DNA of 64,000 nt from JAUVXJ01 sp034411995 (lineage in GTDB: Bacteria; Chloroflexota; Anaerolineae; UBA7937; B3-Chlor). The notes beneath the pieces were generated by a model that saw only the letters and a program-made list of their open reading frames with translations, made no database searches and had not been told where the DNA came from. The DNA is taken from contig DAOUME010000005.1 of the NCBI GenBank assembly GCA_034411995.1, positions 107,806 through 171,805 of the forward strand. The letters are read 5' to 3'. The translations under genes and the position numbers were made by a program. Positions 34,773 through 42,048 of this stretch are shown in pieces (the first letter of the stretch is position 1; each line of letters starts with the position of its first letter).

Positions 34773-35558
34773 TCAGAGCAGGCTCTTGAGGGAATCGAAA
34801 GCAGCTTCGACTGCTCGCCGGGCAGGCGATTCCGCCGGCAACTGAACGAGGGGGCGGCCCACACTGTCGTACTCCGCCACCAGCGGGTCCAGCGGAATGA
34901 CCCCGGCCAGTTCCAGTTGCTTGTCTCTGATAAACTGTTCGAGGGGCGGTGCGAGAGCTGGCTCTCCCTCTTCGTTCGTCGGCACGCGGTTCACCATCAG
35001 GCGGATATGGCCCACCCGGCTCTTGAGTTCGTGTATGAGCTGGGCAACCCTCTCGGCGGTCGCCAGGCCCCTGATGGTGGGATCGGAGATGACGAGTAAT
35101 AGATCCACATCCTGGGTGGTGCGTCTACTCAGGTGCTCGAGCCCGGCTTCGTTGTCCATCACCACGTAGCTATAGGACTTGGAAAGCCGATCGATCGATT
35201 GTCGGAGCATGTTGTTGGCAGCGCAGTAGCAGCCAGGTCCCTCGGGGCGTCCCATGGCGAGGAGATCGTAGCTATCTTCTTCCACCAGGGCCTGGTTGAC
35301 TCTGAGTTCGAGGTATTCTGGCTTGCTCATGCCCGAGGTGAAGGTGCCTGAGCTTACTTGCTGCGAGGTATCCTCGCGGATGTCGCCCACTGTCTCTTCG
35401 ACGGAGGTGCCCAACGTGAGGTCCAGATTAGTGCTGGGATCGGCGTCGATAGCCAACACCGGTCCTCGACCCCGGTCAATGAGGTATCCTATCAGTAGGG
35501 CCGACACCAGGGTCTTCCCCGTGCCGCCCTTTCCAGCCACCGCTATGATTCTTGCCAT
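34773..35558 (-). CDS. CooC-like MinD/ParA-family ATPase, second copy
   Basis: 261 residues from ATG 35558 (MARIIAVAGKGGTGKT). Deviant Walker A at 9-16, switch DADPSTNLDLTLG, and a CxC in PGCYCAANNML in the CooC position. The two copies are clearly related but not recent duplicates: the Walker A differs (GGT against GGV) and so do the residues around the CxC. They may serve different nickel enzymes or act as a pair. The upstream in-frame extension of 27 residues is not supported. Confidence 0.89.
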   Translation of the reverse strand: MARIIAVAGKGGTGKTLVSALLIGYLIDRGRGPVLAIDADPSTNLDLTLGTSVEETVGDIREDTSQQVSSGTFTSGMSKPEYLELRVNQALVEEDSYDLLAMGRPEGPGCYCAANNMLRQSIDRLSKSYSYVVMDNEAGLEHLSRRTTQDVDLLLVISDPTIRGLATAERVAQLIHELKSRVGHIRLMVNRVPTNEEGEPALAPPLEQFIRDKQLELAGVIPLDPLVAEYDSVGRPLVQLPAESPARRAVEAAFDSLKSLL

Positions 35559-35642
35559 GCTGATTTCGTCCCGAAGCCTTTCGCCGAGTTGCCGCCCTGG
35601 AACCTCCGTGTCACTCGATGAGGTCCGCCGGCGGCGCACGCA

Positions 35643-36062
35643 CTAAGAGTCATCCTGCACGATAGTGTAGCTGCTGGTCACCTCGGCTGTCCCAGCGATG
35701 GTGGCGCGGATCGAACAGTACTTCTCTTCTGAGAGCCTGATGGCTCGCTCGATCGCTTCCCTGGAAAGCCCGGAACCGTGCATCCTGTACTCGATGTGGA
35801 TCTGGCGATAGACCCACGGAGGGTCGGCATCTTGCTCTCCCGTCAACTCGATTTCCAGCCCCGCTAGATTCTGGCGACTCTTCTGGAGAATGGAGACCAC
35901 GTCCACCCCGGTGCATCCGCCGAGCGCTACCAGTAGCATTTCCGCGGGTTTCATTCCGGTGGCGTTCTCTTGGTCCTGGGTGGACATGACCACGCTGTGC
36001 CTGGTACTGTCGGTGCCGACAAACTGTTGCTTTCCCGTCCACTTGACCGTTGCCTGGGCCAC
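35643..36062 (-). CDS. OsmC family protein
   Basis: 139 residues. OsmC/Ohr proteins reduce organic hydroperoxides with two cysteines. Here they lie in LGGCTGVDVV (about 47-56) and EKYCSIRATIAGTAEV. The GTG at 36062 (VAQATVKWTGKQQFVG) is chosen as it matches the family start and has GGAGGAG upstream; a TTG at 36086 is possible. The protein belongs to the OsmC-like subgroup rather than classical OsmC or Ohr. Last gene of the metal cluster, with its own promoter. Confidence 0.9.
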   Translation of the reverse strand: MAQATVKWTGKQQFVGTDSTRHSVVMSTQDQENATGMKPAEMLLVALGGCTGVDVVSILQKSRQNLAGLEIELTGEQDADPPWVYRQIHIEYRMHGSGLSREAIERAIRLSEEKYCSIRATIAGTAEVTSSYTIVQDDS

Positions 36063-36131
36063 AATCTCCTCCGTGAGGTCTAGCAATCTGGTCCTGCTAC
36101 GTCCGCAAGAGGGACTCTGACTAGTAGTAGA

Positions 36132-36159
36132 GTACTATTGACTCTGCTCACCCCGTCAA
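36132..36159 (-). promoter_or_regulatory. Predicted promoter for the osmC-like gene, overlapping a plus-strand promoter
   Basis: Minus strand: -35 TTGACG (36154-36159), 16-nt spacer, -10 TAGTAC (36132-36137). The same DNA carries a plus-strand promoter (36138-36165). The arms TATTGAC and GTCAATA form a 7-bp inverted repeat with a 12-nt spacer that includes both -35 boxes. Confidence 0.6.
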
Positions 36160-36165
36160 TATAGA
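36138..36165 (+). promoter_or_regulatory. Predicted plus-strand promoter for a short RNA
   Basis: TTGACT (36138-36143), 16-nt spacer, TATAGA (36160-36165). No plus-strand gene follows until rpsB at 37492; about 75 nt downstream is a terminator-like hairpin. Confidence 0.55.
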
Positions 36166-36171
36166 ATGGAG

Positions 36172-36247
36172 AAGAGAATCGATCTTCTCCTTCATACTTC
36201 CTCCTTAGCCGAGAGACGAGGTGCTGGAACCTCGCCTCTCGTCTTTT
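36172..36247 (+). ncRNA. Candidate small RNA ending in a terminator-like hairpin
   Basis: Expected transcript of about 75 nt. It starts in a hairpin (arms 36168-36175 and 36183-36190, GGAGAAGA / TCTTCTCC). It ends in a 13-bp stem with one mismatch (arms 36210-36222 and 36229-36241, 6-nt loop GCTGGA) followed by TCTTTT. The end also resembles, in a loose way, the terminator region of T-box leaders (CTGGAACC ... CTCTCGTCTTTTGGG), but a stem I is missing. Family not recognised. Confidence 0.4.
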
Positions 36248-36478
36248 GGGCACGAGTCATGATGGCCATGTGCCGGTTCAAAGTTGAGTCAGACAGAATC
36301 GGCGCTCACCTGTTGGGCTTTGGACATCGGCGCGCTCGGCAGCTCGTCAATGCGGTGAGCCGCTCCTCGTCCCTCATGTCGCACGAACCGGATCCCGCTG
36401 CGTCGAGGACCTTCGCACAGAGGGCCGTAGCCGATTCAGGGGCAAGCAGGCCCCGGGCCTCGAAATCTGTCGCTTGCC

Positions 36479-36730
36479 CTACTCTACCTTGTAGACCGTG
36501 TCGCCGGGTCGGGCTTTCTCATCCAGCTTGATGGCGATCTCCTGGCCAGCCTGGGCCTTCTCTATGGGTTGGTGTTCCACCTGCATGGAAGCCACCTGCT
36601 GTTGAAAGTCCCGGCCGCCCCCCGTGACACGGATGACGTCTCCTAGTTGTATCGACCCGGTCAGCTCGATGACGGCGACCCCAATCTTCGAGAAGTAATT
36701 GGTTACTCTACCGGTTTCCTTCTCCGCCAT
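36479..36730 (-). CDS. Translation elongation factor-like protein (stand-alone EF-Tu domain-2-like barrel)
   Basis: 83 residues from ATG 36730, with GGGAGG upstream. It is a single beta-barrel resembling domain 2 of EF-Tu or the C-terminal domain of U32 peptidases (GRVTNYFSKIGVAVIEL, LGDVIRVTGGGRDF, KARPGDTVYKVE). No GTPase domain is present. The role is unknown; in U32 peptidase systems such domains accompany tRNA or ubiquinone hydroxylation proteins. Its frame can be extended upstream, but residues before MAEKETG are not family-like. Confidence 0.85.
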   Translation of the reverse strand: MAEKETGRVTNYFSKIGVAVIELTGSIQLGDVIRVTGGGRDFQQQVASMQVEHQPIEKAQAGQEIAIKLDEKARPGDTVYKVE

Positions 36731-36929
36731 TGCTAAAAGCCTCCCTTCACGCTGGACTCTCACTCGCCCGCGGTCACTGAATCCAACTCTCACGTCTCGT
36801 CGCCCGGAAACCTACGTGTGTCACCGCTGCCGCTGCTGTGAACTTCGACTCTGCAGTATACACCGAGTTCAGGTGTGGGTGTTCGGCTCGATCACGGCCA
36901 CTCAGTGGACGGGTCTACCGGTGGCTGGC

Positions 36930-37130
36930 TTACGGCGTGCCGAGGTCTTCAACGCTGACGTCTCTGTACTTGTCCCCTTCTTCGACGAGCATGATGGGGA
37001 TGCTGTCTCGAATGGGGTACTTACGACGGCAGTCAGCGTTGGTGCAGACCAGCCAGCTCTCCTTGACGAGCTCCACTCTGGTCTTGCACGCAGGACACGC
37101 CAGAATTTGCAGCAAGTCGTCACTGATCAC
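36930..37130 (-). CDS. Trm112 family / UPF0434-like small zinc protein
   Basis: 66 residues from GTG 37130 with AAGGAG upstream. It has two CxxC-type pairs, CPAC (about 11-14) and CTNADC, and the typical PIRDSIPIML segment. Trm112-like proteins act as small activating partners of methyltransferases in eukaryotes and archaea; bacterial versions are mostly uncharacterised. It has its own promoter at 37177-37205. Confidence 0.9.
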   Translation of the reverse strand: MISDDLLQILACPACKTRVELVKESWLVCTNADCRRKYPIRDSIPIMLVEEGDKYRDVSVEDLGTP

Positions 37131-37176
37131 CTCAGTGTCTCCTTTCCATTCCCTACAAGGCGTACCGCTTGCCAAT

Positions 37177-37205
37177 AGTATAGCATACGCCAGGGCCAAG
37201 GCCAA
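37177..37205 (-). promoter_or_regulatory. Predicted promoter for the Trm112-like gene
   Basis: Minus strand: -35 TTGGCC (37200-37205), 17-nt spacer, -10 TATACT (37177-37182). The leader would be about 40 nt. Confidence 0.55.
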
Positions 37206-37332
37206 GCGTGACTACGTGGAGTGAGCAACGATGTCCGGGTTCCATGCCGACGTCAGGGCCAAGAAGGGGAACGGGTGCTCATGGGCTCCTTCCCTCAGGA
37301 TGTGCTGTCTCCATGGTGGAGCGCCTGTGCGC

Positions 37333-37361
37333 TTGCCCGCAACGGTACTATATGATATGAT
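37333..37361 (+). promoter_or_regulatory. Predicted promoter for the rpsB operon
   Basis: TTGCCC (37333-37338), 17-nt spacer, TATGAT (37356-37361), in an unusually AT-rich patch (37346-37375) with repeated TATATGATA units. The leader to rpsB is about 125 nt; no S2-binding motif was confirmed in it. Confidence 0.55.
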
Positions 37362-37491
37362 ATAGTCGATATATGGACAAAGCACGTCCTCAGACTGGGC
37401 AGGGGGTGCCAGGTTGTGCCGAGCCGTGCGCGCCGGGCCCCTGCGCGGGATGAAGAGGACGGAAGCCCTAACCGAGAAAAGGAGTACAAGC

Positions 37492-38421
37492 ATGGCTGTA
37501 GTAGAAATGAAGGAGCTGCTGGAAGCGGGCGTGCATTTCGGCCACCGCATCAAGCGATGGCATCCGAAAATGCGTTCCTACATCTTCACCGAGCGGAATG
37601 GCATTCACATCATCGATATCCAGCAGACTGTGGAGCGACTCGGGGCCGCCACCGAGTTGATCAGGGAGGACATCAGTGCCGGCGGCCTGCTGCTGTTCGT
37701 GGGCACCAAGAAGCAAGCACAGGACAATATCGCGCTTGCGGCTCAGAGGTGTCGCATGCCGTATGTCAACCAGCGCTGGCTCGGTGGCACACTGACCAAC
37801 TATCGTACCATCCGGCAGCGCATTGACTACCTGATCGACCTCGAACAGCGACTGGAAAGAGGTGAGTTCCAGGGGCTGACCAAGAAAGAGGTGCTCGACC
37901 TCGAGCGGAAGATGGCCAAGCTCAACCGCAGGCTGGGAGGCATCAAGAACATGGATCGCTTGCCCAGTCTGGTGTTTATCGCCGACGTCAGGCGCGAGCA
38001 GATTGCCGTGAAGGAAGCTAACAAGCTTGGCATTCCTATCATCGCTATGGTGGACACCAATTGCGATCCCACCCCGATCGATCACGTGATCCCCGCTAAT
38101 GACGATGCCATCAGGTCTATCAAGCTGATATCCAACAAGCTGGCCGATGCCGTGGTCGAGGGTCAGCAGATTCGAGCAGCGCTCATGGCTGAGGAGGAAG
38201 AGGAGAGCGCCGAGCTGGCGGAGGAGTGGGGTGAGTTTGAGAAGGAAGGCGAGGAGGCCCTGGTAGCGGAGGAGTTCACCGCCACCGGGGAGACACCTCA
38301 GAGTGAGAACGAGAACGTCGGTGCTGAGGGTGCCCTGGAGCGTGAGACAGCAGCGGGCGCAAGTGACTCCGCTCAGGGGGCCGATTCCGAGAACGCCGAT
38401 GATACAGACGAGGGAACATAG
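37492..38421 (+). CDS. rpsB: 30S ribosomal protein S2
   Basis: 309 residues. The S2 core (about 1-235) shows ELLEAGVHFGHRIKRWHPKM, GTKKQAQ and the Rossmann-like IIAMVDTNCDP. It is followed by an acidic C-terminal extension of some 70 residues (EEEEESAELAEEWGEFEKEGEEALV ...), longer than in most bacteria. ATG 37492 has an AAAGGAG 8 nt upstream; the frame extends 26 codons further without support. First gene of the rpsB-tsf-pyrH-frr-uppS-cdsA operon. Confidence 0.97.
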   Translation: MAVVEMKELLEAGVHFGHRIKRWHPKMRSYIFTERNGIHIIDIQQTVERLGAATELIREDISAGGLLLFVGTKKQAQDNIALAAQRCRMPYVNQRWLGGTLTNYRTIRQRIDYLIDLEQRLERGEFQGLTKKEVLDLERKMAKLNRRLGGIKNMDRLPSLVFIADVRREQIAVKEANKLGIPIIAMVDTNCDPTPIDHVIPANDDAIRSIKLISNKLADAVVEGQQIRAALMAEEEEESAELAEEWGEFEKEGEEALVAEEFTATGETPQSENENVGAEGALERETAAGASDSAQGADSENADDTDEGT

Positions 38422-39015
38422 ATGGCTATTACTGTTGACATGGTGAAGCAGTTGCGAGAGCGCACCGGCGCAGGTGTCCTGGATTGCCGGAATACCCTTG
38501 AAGAAGTGGAGGGAGACTTCGACGAGGCGGAGAAGCTGTTGAAAAAGAAGGGCCTGGCCATCGCTGCGAAGAAGGCGGGGCGCGAGGCCAAAGAGGGGCT
38601 CGTGGAAGCCTATGTCCACGGTGGAGGCAAACTCGGCGTACTCCTGGAGCTGAATTGTGAGACCGATTTCGTAGCGCGAACCGATGATTTTCGAGAGTTG
38701 GCGCACGATTTGGCCATGCAGGTAGCGGCAACGGACCCACACTACGTGGACCAGAAGGACGTTCCCGCAGAGGTGATCGAGAGGGAGCGGCAGCGGCAGC
38801 GGGAACAAATCGAGGGCCATAAACCCGAAGAGGTCATGGAGAGGATCCTGGAGGGCAAGCTGAAGAAGTACTACGAGGAAGTCTGTCTTCTGGAGCAACC
38901 TTTCATCAAGGACGAGGGCGTTGCTGTTCGTGACCTGATAGCGGGCAAGATAGCGAAGTTGGGAGAGAATATCAAAGTCCGGCGCTTTGCACGGTTCCAG
39001 TTGGAGGGAGAATAG
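38422..39015 (+). CDS. tsf: Elongation factor Ts (short form)
   Basis: Exchanges GDP for GTP on EF-Tu. 197 residues, the short type known from Thermus and many Chloroflexota, with one core subdomain instead of two. The N-terminal UBA-like domain (VDMVKQLRERTGAGVLDCR) and the TDF motif (CETDFVAR) are present. It begins immediately after the rpsB stop (TAGATG), so the two are translationally coupled. Confidence 0.96.
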   Translation: MAITVDMVKQLRERTGAGVLDCRNTLEEVEGDFDEAEKLLKKKGLAIAAKKAGREAKEGLVEAYVHGGGKLGVLLELNCETDFVARTDDFRELAHDLAMQVAATDPHYVDQKDVPAEVIERERQRQREQIEGHKPEEVMERILEGKLKKYYEEVCLLEQPFIKDEGVAVRDLIAGKIAKLGENIKVRRFARFQLEGE

Positions 39016-39124
39016 GGGCCTGGCAGACCGGCGGTGCGTGCCTCGATGATAGCTTGGCGGGAGAACGCGACCCTGGTTTCCGCCGGGCGGACGGCGCACG
39101 GCCCGAGGACCGCAGCAGGTTGTC

Positions 39125-39850
39125 GTGAGTGAGCGCGAGTTGAAATACCAGAGGATACTGCTCAAGCTTGGGGGCGAGGCACTCGCTGGTGCGGAGGGTT
39201 ACGGCATAAACGCCGACCGCCTGCGAGAGGTGGCCTCGATCATCAAGGAGGTCAAAGACACTGGCATCGAGATGGCTATCGTCATCGGTGCCGGGAACAT
39301 CTGGCGTGGGCAGGAAGGCATCGCGCAGGGCATGGACAGATCGACAGCCGATCACATGGGCATGCTGGCTACAGTGATCAACTCCCTGGCGATGCAGGAC
39401 GCTCTGGAGAACATCGGGGTGACCACGCGAGTGCAGACGGCCATCGAGATGCGTGCAGTGGCCGAGCCGTACATCAGGCTGCGCGCCATTCGGCACCTGG
39501 AGAAGGGCCGCGTGGTGATCATGGGAGCCGGTACTGGCAATCCATACTTCACGACAGACACGGCAGCGGCCTTGAGAGCCATGGAGGTGGATGCCGAGGT
39601 CCTGATCAAGGCCACCAAGGTGGATGCCGTGTACGACATGGATCCCAAGGTGAACGCTCACGCCAAGAAGCTGGAGCGACTGACCTACCTCGAAGCGCTG
39701 GAGCTGCGAGTCGGTGTGATGGACAGCACAGCCATATCCCTCTGTATGGAGAACGACTTACCCATCATCGTCGTCAACCTCTGGGCACCAGACAGTCTGG
39801 TAAGGGTCGTTCGAGGCGAGAACCTGGGCACCCTGGTCTCCGCCAGTTGA
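39125..39850 (+). CDS. pyrH: UMP kinase
   Basis: Phosphorylates UMP to UDP for pyrimidine nucleotide synthesis. 241 residues of the amino-acid-kinase fold with LKLGGEALAG (about 11-20), GAGNIWRG, DHMGMLATVINSLA and GTGNPYFTTDTAA. GTG start at 39125 with a weak GCAGG site. The 109-nt gap after tsf contains no gene. Confidence 0.96.
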   Translation: MSERELKYQRILLKLGGEALAGAEGYGINADRLREVASIIKEVKDTGIEMAIVIGAGNIWRGQEGIAQGMDRSTADHMGMLATVINSLAMQDALENIGVTTRVQTAIEMRAVAEPYIRLRAIRHLEKGRVVIMGAGTGNPYFTTDTAAALRAMEVDAEVLIKATKVDAVYDMDPKVNAHAKKLERLTYLEALELRVGVMDSTAISLCMENDLPIIVVNLWAPDSLVRVVRGENLGTLVSAS

Positions 39851-39880
39851 CAATCGGTGATCTGAAGGATGGGGGCCTCA

Positions 39881-40438
39881 ATGATCGATGACGTACTGAA
39901 GGAAACCGACGATCGGATGAAGAAGAGCATCGAGGCTCTGGAGAATGACCTGGTCAACATAAGGACAGGAAGGGCGTCGCCCGTATTGGTGGAGCGGCTT
40001 CAGATCGAGTATTATGGAACAAACGTTCCCCTCAACCAGCTAGCCACGATCTCCGTGCCAGAACCGCGGCTCCTGGTGATTCGTCCCTACGATCCGTCAT
40101 CCTTGCCTCAGATTGAAAAGGCCATCCTCAAGTCCGACCTGGGACTGACCCCCGCGAATGACGGCAAGGTCATCCGTCTGTCCGTGCCGCGATTGACGGA
40201 GGAACGCCGTCTAGAGTTGGTCAAGATGGTGCAGAGGCGAGTCGAGGAAGCCCGAGTGTCGGTCCGCAATTGTAGACGCGATGGATTGCAGGATCTGCGA
40301 GACCTGGAGAAGGAGAAGGTCGCCTCAGAGGATGAGTATTACCGCGCTAAAGAGAAGATGCAGGACTTGACCGATCAGCGCGTGGAAGAGATAGATGAAA
40401 TAGGAGTGGTCAAAGAAAAGCAGATCATGGAAGTCTAG
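39881..40438 (+). CDS. frr: Ribosome recycling factor
   Basis: 185 residues. Splits post-termination ribosomes together with EF-G. Family motifs: RTGRASP, PLNQLATISVPEPR, GLTPANDGKVIRLSVPRLTEERR and the RR-rich helix. ATG 39881 (MIDDVLKE) is chosen over ATG 39869 because GGGGG sits at the correct distance for the former, and the family begins there. Confidence 0.96.
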   Translation: MIDDVLKETDDRMKKSIEALENDLVNIRTGRASPVLVERLQIEYYGTNVPLNQLATISVPEPRLLVIRPYDPSSLPQIEKAILKSDLGLTPANDGKVIRLSVPRLTEERRLELVKMVQRRVEEARVSVRNCRRDGLQDLRDLEKEKVASEDEYYRAKEKMQDLTDQRVEEIDEIGVVKEKQIMEV

Positions 40439-40445
40439 GCCGAGA

Positions 40446-41159
40446 ATGGACCTTTCCGAGCCTCTGTCATCCATACCATATCACGTCGGCATCATCATGG
40501 ACGGAAACGGCCGATGGGCGCGACAGCACGGTCTGCCCAGGATCGAAGGACACCGCGCTGGAACCGAGAATATCCGGCGGGTTCTGCAGGCCTGCGGCGA
40601 GTTTGGGATCAAGGTCGTCACCATCTATGCGTTCTCGACCGAGAATTGGTACCGGCCTCGCGAAGAAGTGAGGGGGTTGATGGGGATCCTGGAACGGGTT
40701 CTCGAGAGCGAGGTCCGGAACCTGCATGAACAAGGTGTGAAGCTGCGCCACATGGGGGAGCTGGAGGGACTCCCTGACAACCTTCGAGGAGCTGTGGTGG
40801 ACGCCATCGAGTTGACCAAGAACAACGACCGGCTGATTCTGAATGTGGCCTTCAACTATGGCGGACGGTCTGAGATAGTCCGCGCGGTGCAGAGGCTCCT
40901 GGAGGAGAAAGTCCGCCCCGAAGAGGTTGATGAGGAGTTGCTCGGCCACTATCTGTACACGGCCGGATTGCCCGACCCAGACCTGATCATTCGCACCGGT
41001 GGCGAGATGAGGCTCAGCAACTTCCTCATCTGGCAGTCTGCCTACGCGGAGTACTACTCCACGCCCACGTTTTGGCCGGACTTCGACAAGGAGGAGCTCA
41101 ACAAGGCACTGCACGCCTACGCTCAGCGAGAGAGGCGCTTTGGCAGGCTGAAGGTGTAG
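40446..41159 (+). CDS. uppS: Isoprenyl transferase (undecaprenyl-PP synthase family)
   Basis: 237 residues. cis-prenyltransferase making the C55 lipid carrier for cell-wall and glycan synthesis. MDGNGRWA (about 18-25), GHRAGTENIRR, the Asp of the first motif and the C-terminal DPDLIIRTGGEMRLSNFLIWQSAYAE are all intact. It starts 8 nt after the frr stop. Confidence 0.96.
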   Translation: MDLSEPLSSIPYHVGIIMDGNGRWARQHGLPRIEGHRAGTENIRRVLQACGEFGIKVVTIYAFSTENWYRPREEVRGLMGILERVLESEVRNLHEQGVKLRHMGELEGLPDNLRGAVVDAIELTKNNDRLILNVAFNYGGRSEIVRAVQRLLEEKVRPEEVDEELLGHYLYTAGLPDPDLIIRTGGEMRLSNFLIWQSAYAEYYSTPTFWPDFDKEELNKALHAYAQRERRFGRLKV

Positions 41160-41160
41160 A

Positions 41161-41961
41161 TTGTCCGTTCTCAGCCGTCGCATCACAAGCGGAGTGGTCT
41201 ACGGGCTCATCAGCCTTTCGGCGGTGTACCTCGGTGGTGTGCCGCTTCTTGGAGCGGTGCTGGCCATGTCTCTCCTGGCCGGGCGTGAGTATCAGCGGAT
41301 GATGGCGCACGGTGGCTACCGGACCTTCTACGTTTTGCAGTTTGGTCTGACGGCGTTCCTCATCCTTGGGGTTGCCTTGCTATCGGCAAGCCAGGTTCTC
41401 GGCGGGCTGGTCCTGATCCTCATCGGTTCCCTCAGTTGGCAAGTGCTCCGAGCAACCCGGGGAGAGCAGCCGCTTGCCGGCTGGTCTCTGACCGTGGGCG
41501 GAGCCCTGTACCTGGGCCTGCTACCATCCTACTTCGTGAAACTCAGGGATCTTACAGGAGGGTTAGGATGGATGATTCTGGCTCTCGCGGCCGCCTGGAG
41601 CTGCGATAGCTTTGCGTACATCTTTGGCAGACTCTGGGGTAGCCACGGTTTTTTCTCCGGAGTCAGCCCGCGTAAGACCTGGGAGGGAGCACTGGCTGGG
41701 TGGTTCGGAGCCGCGGCCGTGATCCTGATTCTCGGCCAACTGTTGGGCATGTCCGCCCTCTGGTCTCTGGGCTTTGGGCTGGTGGTGCCGCTGGCCGCCA
41801 TCTGCGGCGACCTTGTGGAGTCCATGATCAAGCGACAGACGGGGGTCAAGGACTCAGGGGGATTGGTGCCTGGACACGGTGGAATGCTGGACCGTGTGGA
41901 TAGCTTGTTGTTCGCAGTTGTTGTCGCTTACTACTACGTGACTCTCGCGCGGGGAGGTTAG
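41161..41961 (+). CDS. cdsA: Phosphatidate cytidylyltransferase
   Basis: 266 residues, about eight membrane helices. Makes CDP-diacylglycerol for phospholipid synthesis at the inner membrane. The C-terminal signature appears as SMIKRQTGVKDSGGLVPGHGGMLDRVDSL. TTG start at 41161, 1 nt after the uppS stop, with GAAGGTG upstream. The usual following genes dxr and rseP are absent. Confidence 0.94.
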   Translation: MSVLSRRITSGVVYGLISLSAVYLGGVPLLGAVLAMSLLAGREYQRMMAHGGYRTFYVLQFGLTAFLILGVALLSASQVLGGLVLILIGSLSWQVLRATRGEQPLAGWSLTVGGALYLGLLPSYFVKLRDLTGGLGWMILALAAAWSCDSFAYIFGRLWGSHGFFSGVSPRKTWEGALAGWFGAAAVILILGQLLGMSALWSLGFGLVVPLAAICGDLVESMIKRQTGVKDSGGLVPGHGGMLDRVDSLLFAVVVAYYYVTLARGG

Positions 41962-42048
41962 CCGAGAATTGTGGTGTGGTCGTGAACGAGCTGGATTGAA
42001 GGCCACCGCTGGCGGGGGGAGCTCTACCCGGGAGATGCGGAGCGAGTC

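Noticed and set aside
36200..36265. T-box riboswitch
   Set aside because: The CTGGAACC / CTCTCGTCTTTTGGG part resembles T-box ends, but there is no room for stem I after the promoter and no downstream aminoacyl-tRNA or amino-acid gene on that strand.
36166..36531. Plus-strand frame beginning MEKRIDLLLH downstream of the candidate small-RNA promoter
   Set aside because: It runs through the terminator-like hairpin, has no recognisable protein features and no ribosome-binding site.
37468..39165. 565-codon minus-strand frame opposite rpsB and tsf
   Set aside because: Shadow of highly biased coding sequence on the plus strand; no family match in the translation and no ribosome-binding site.
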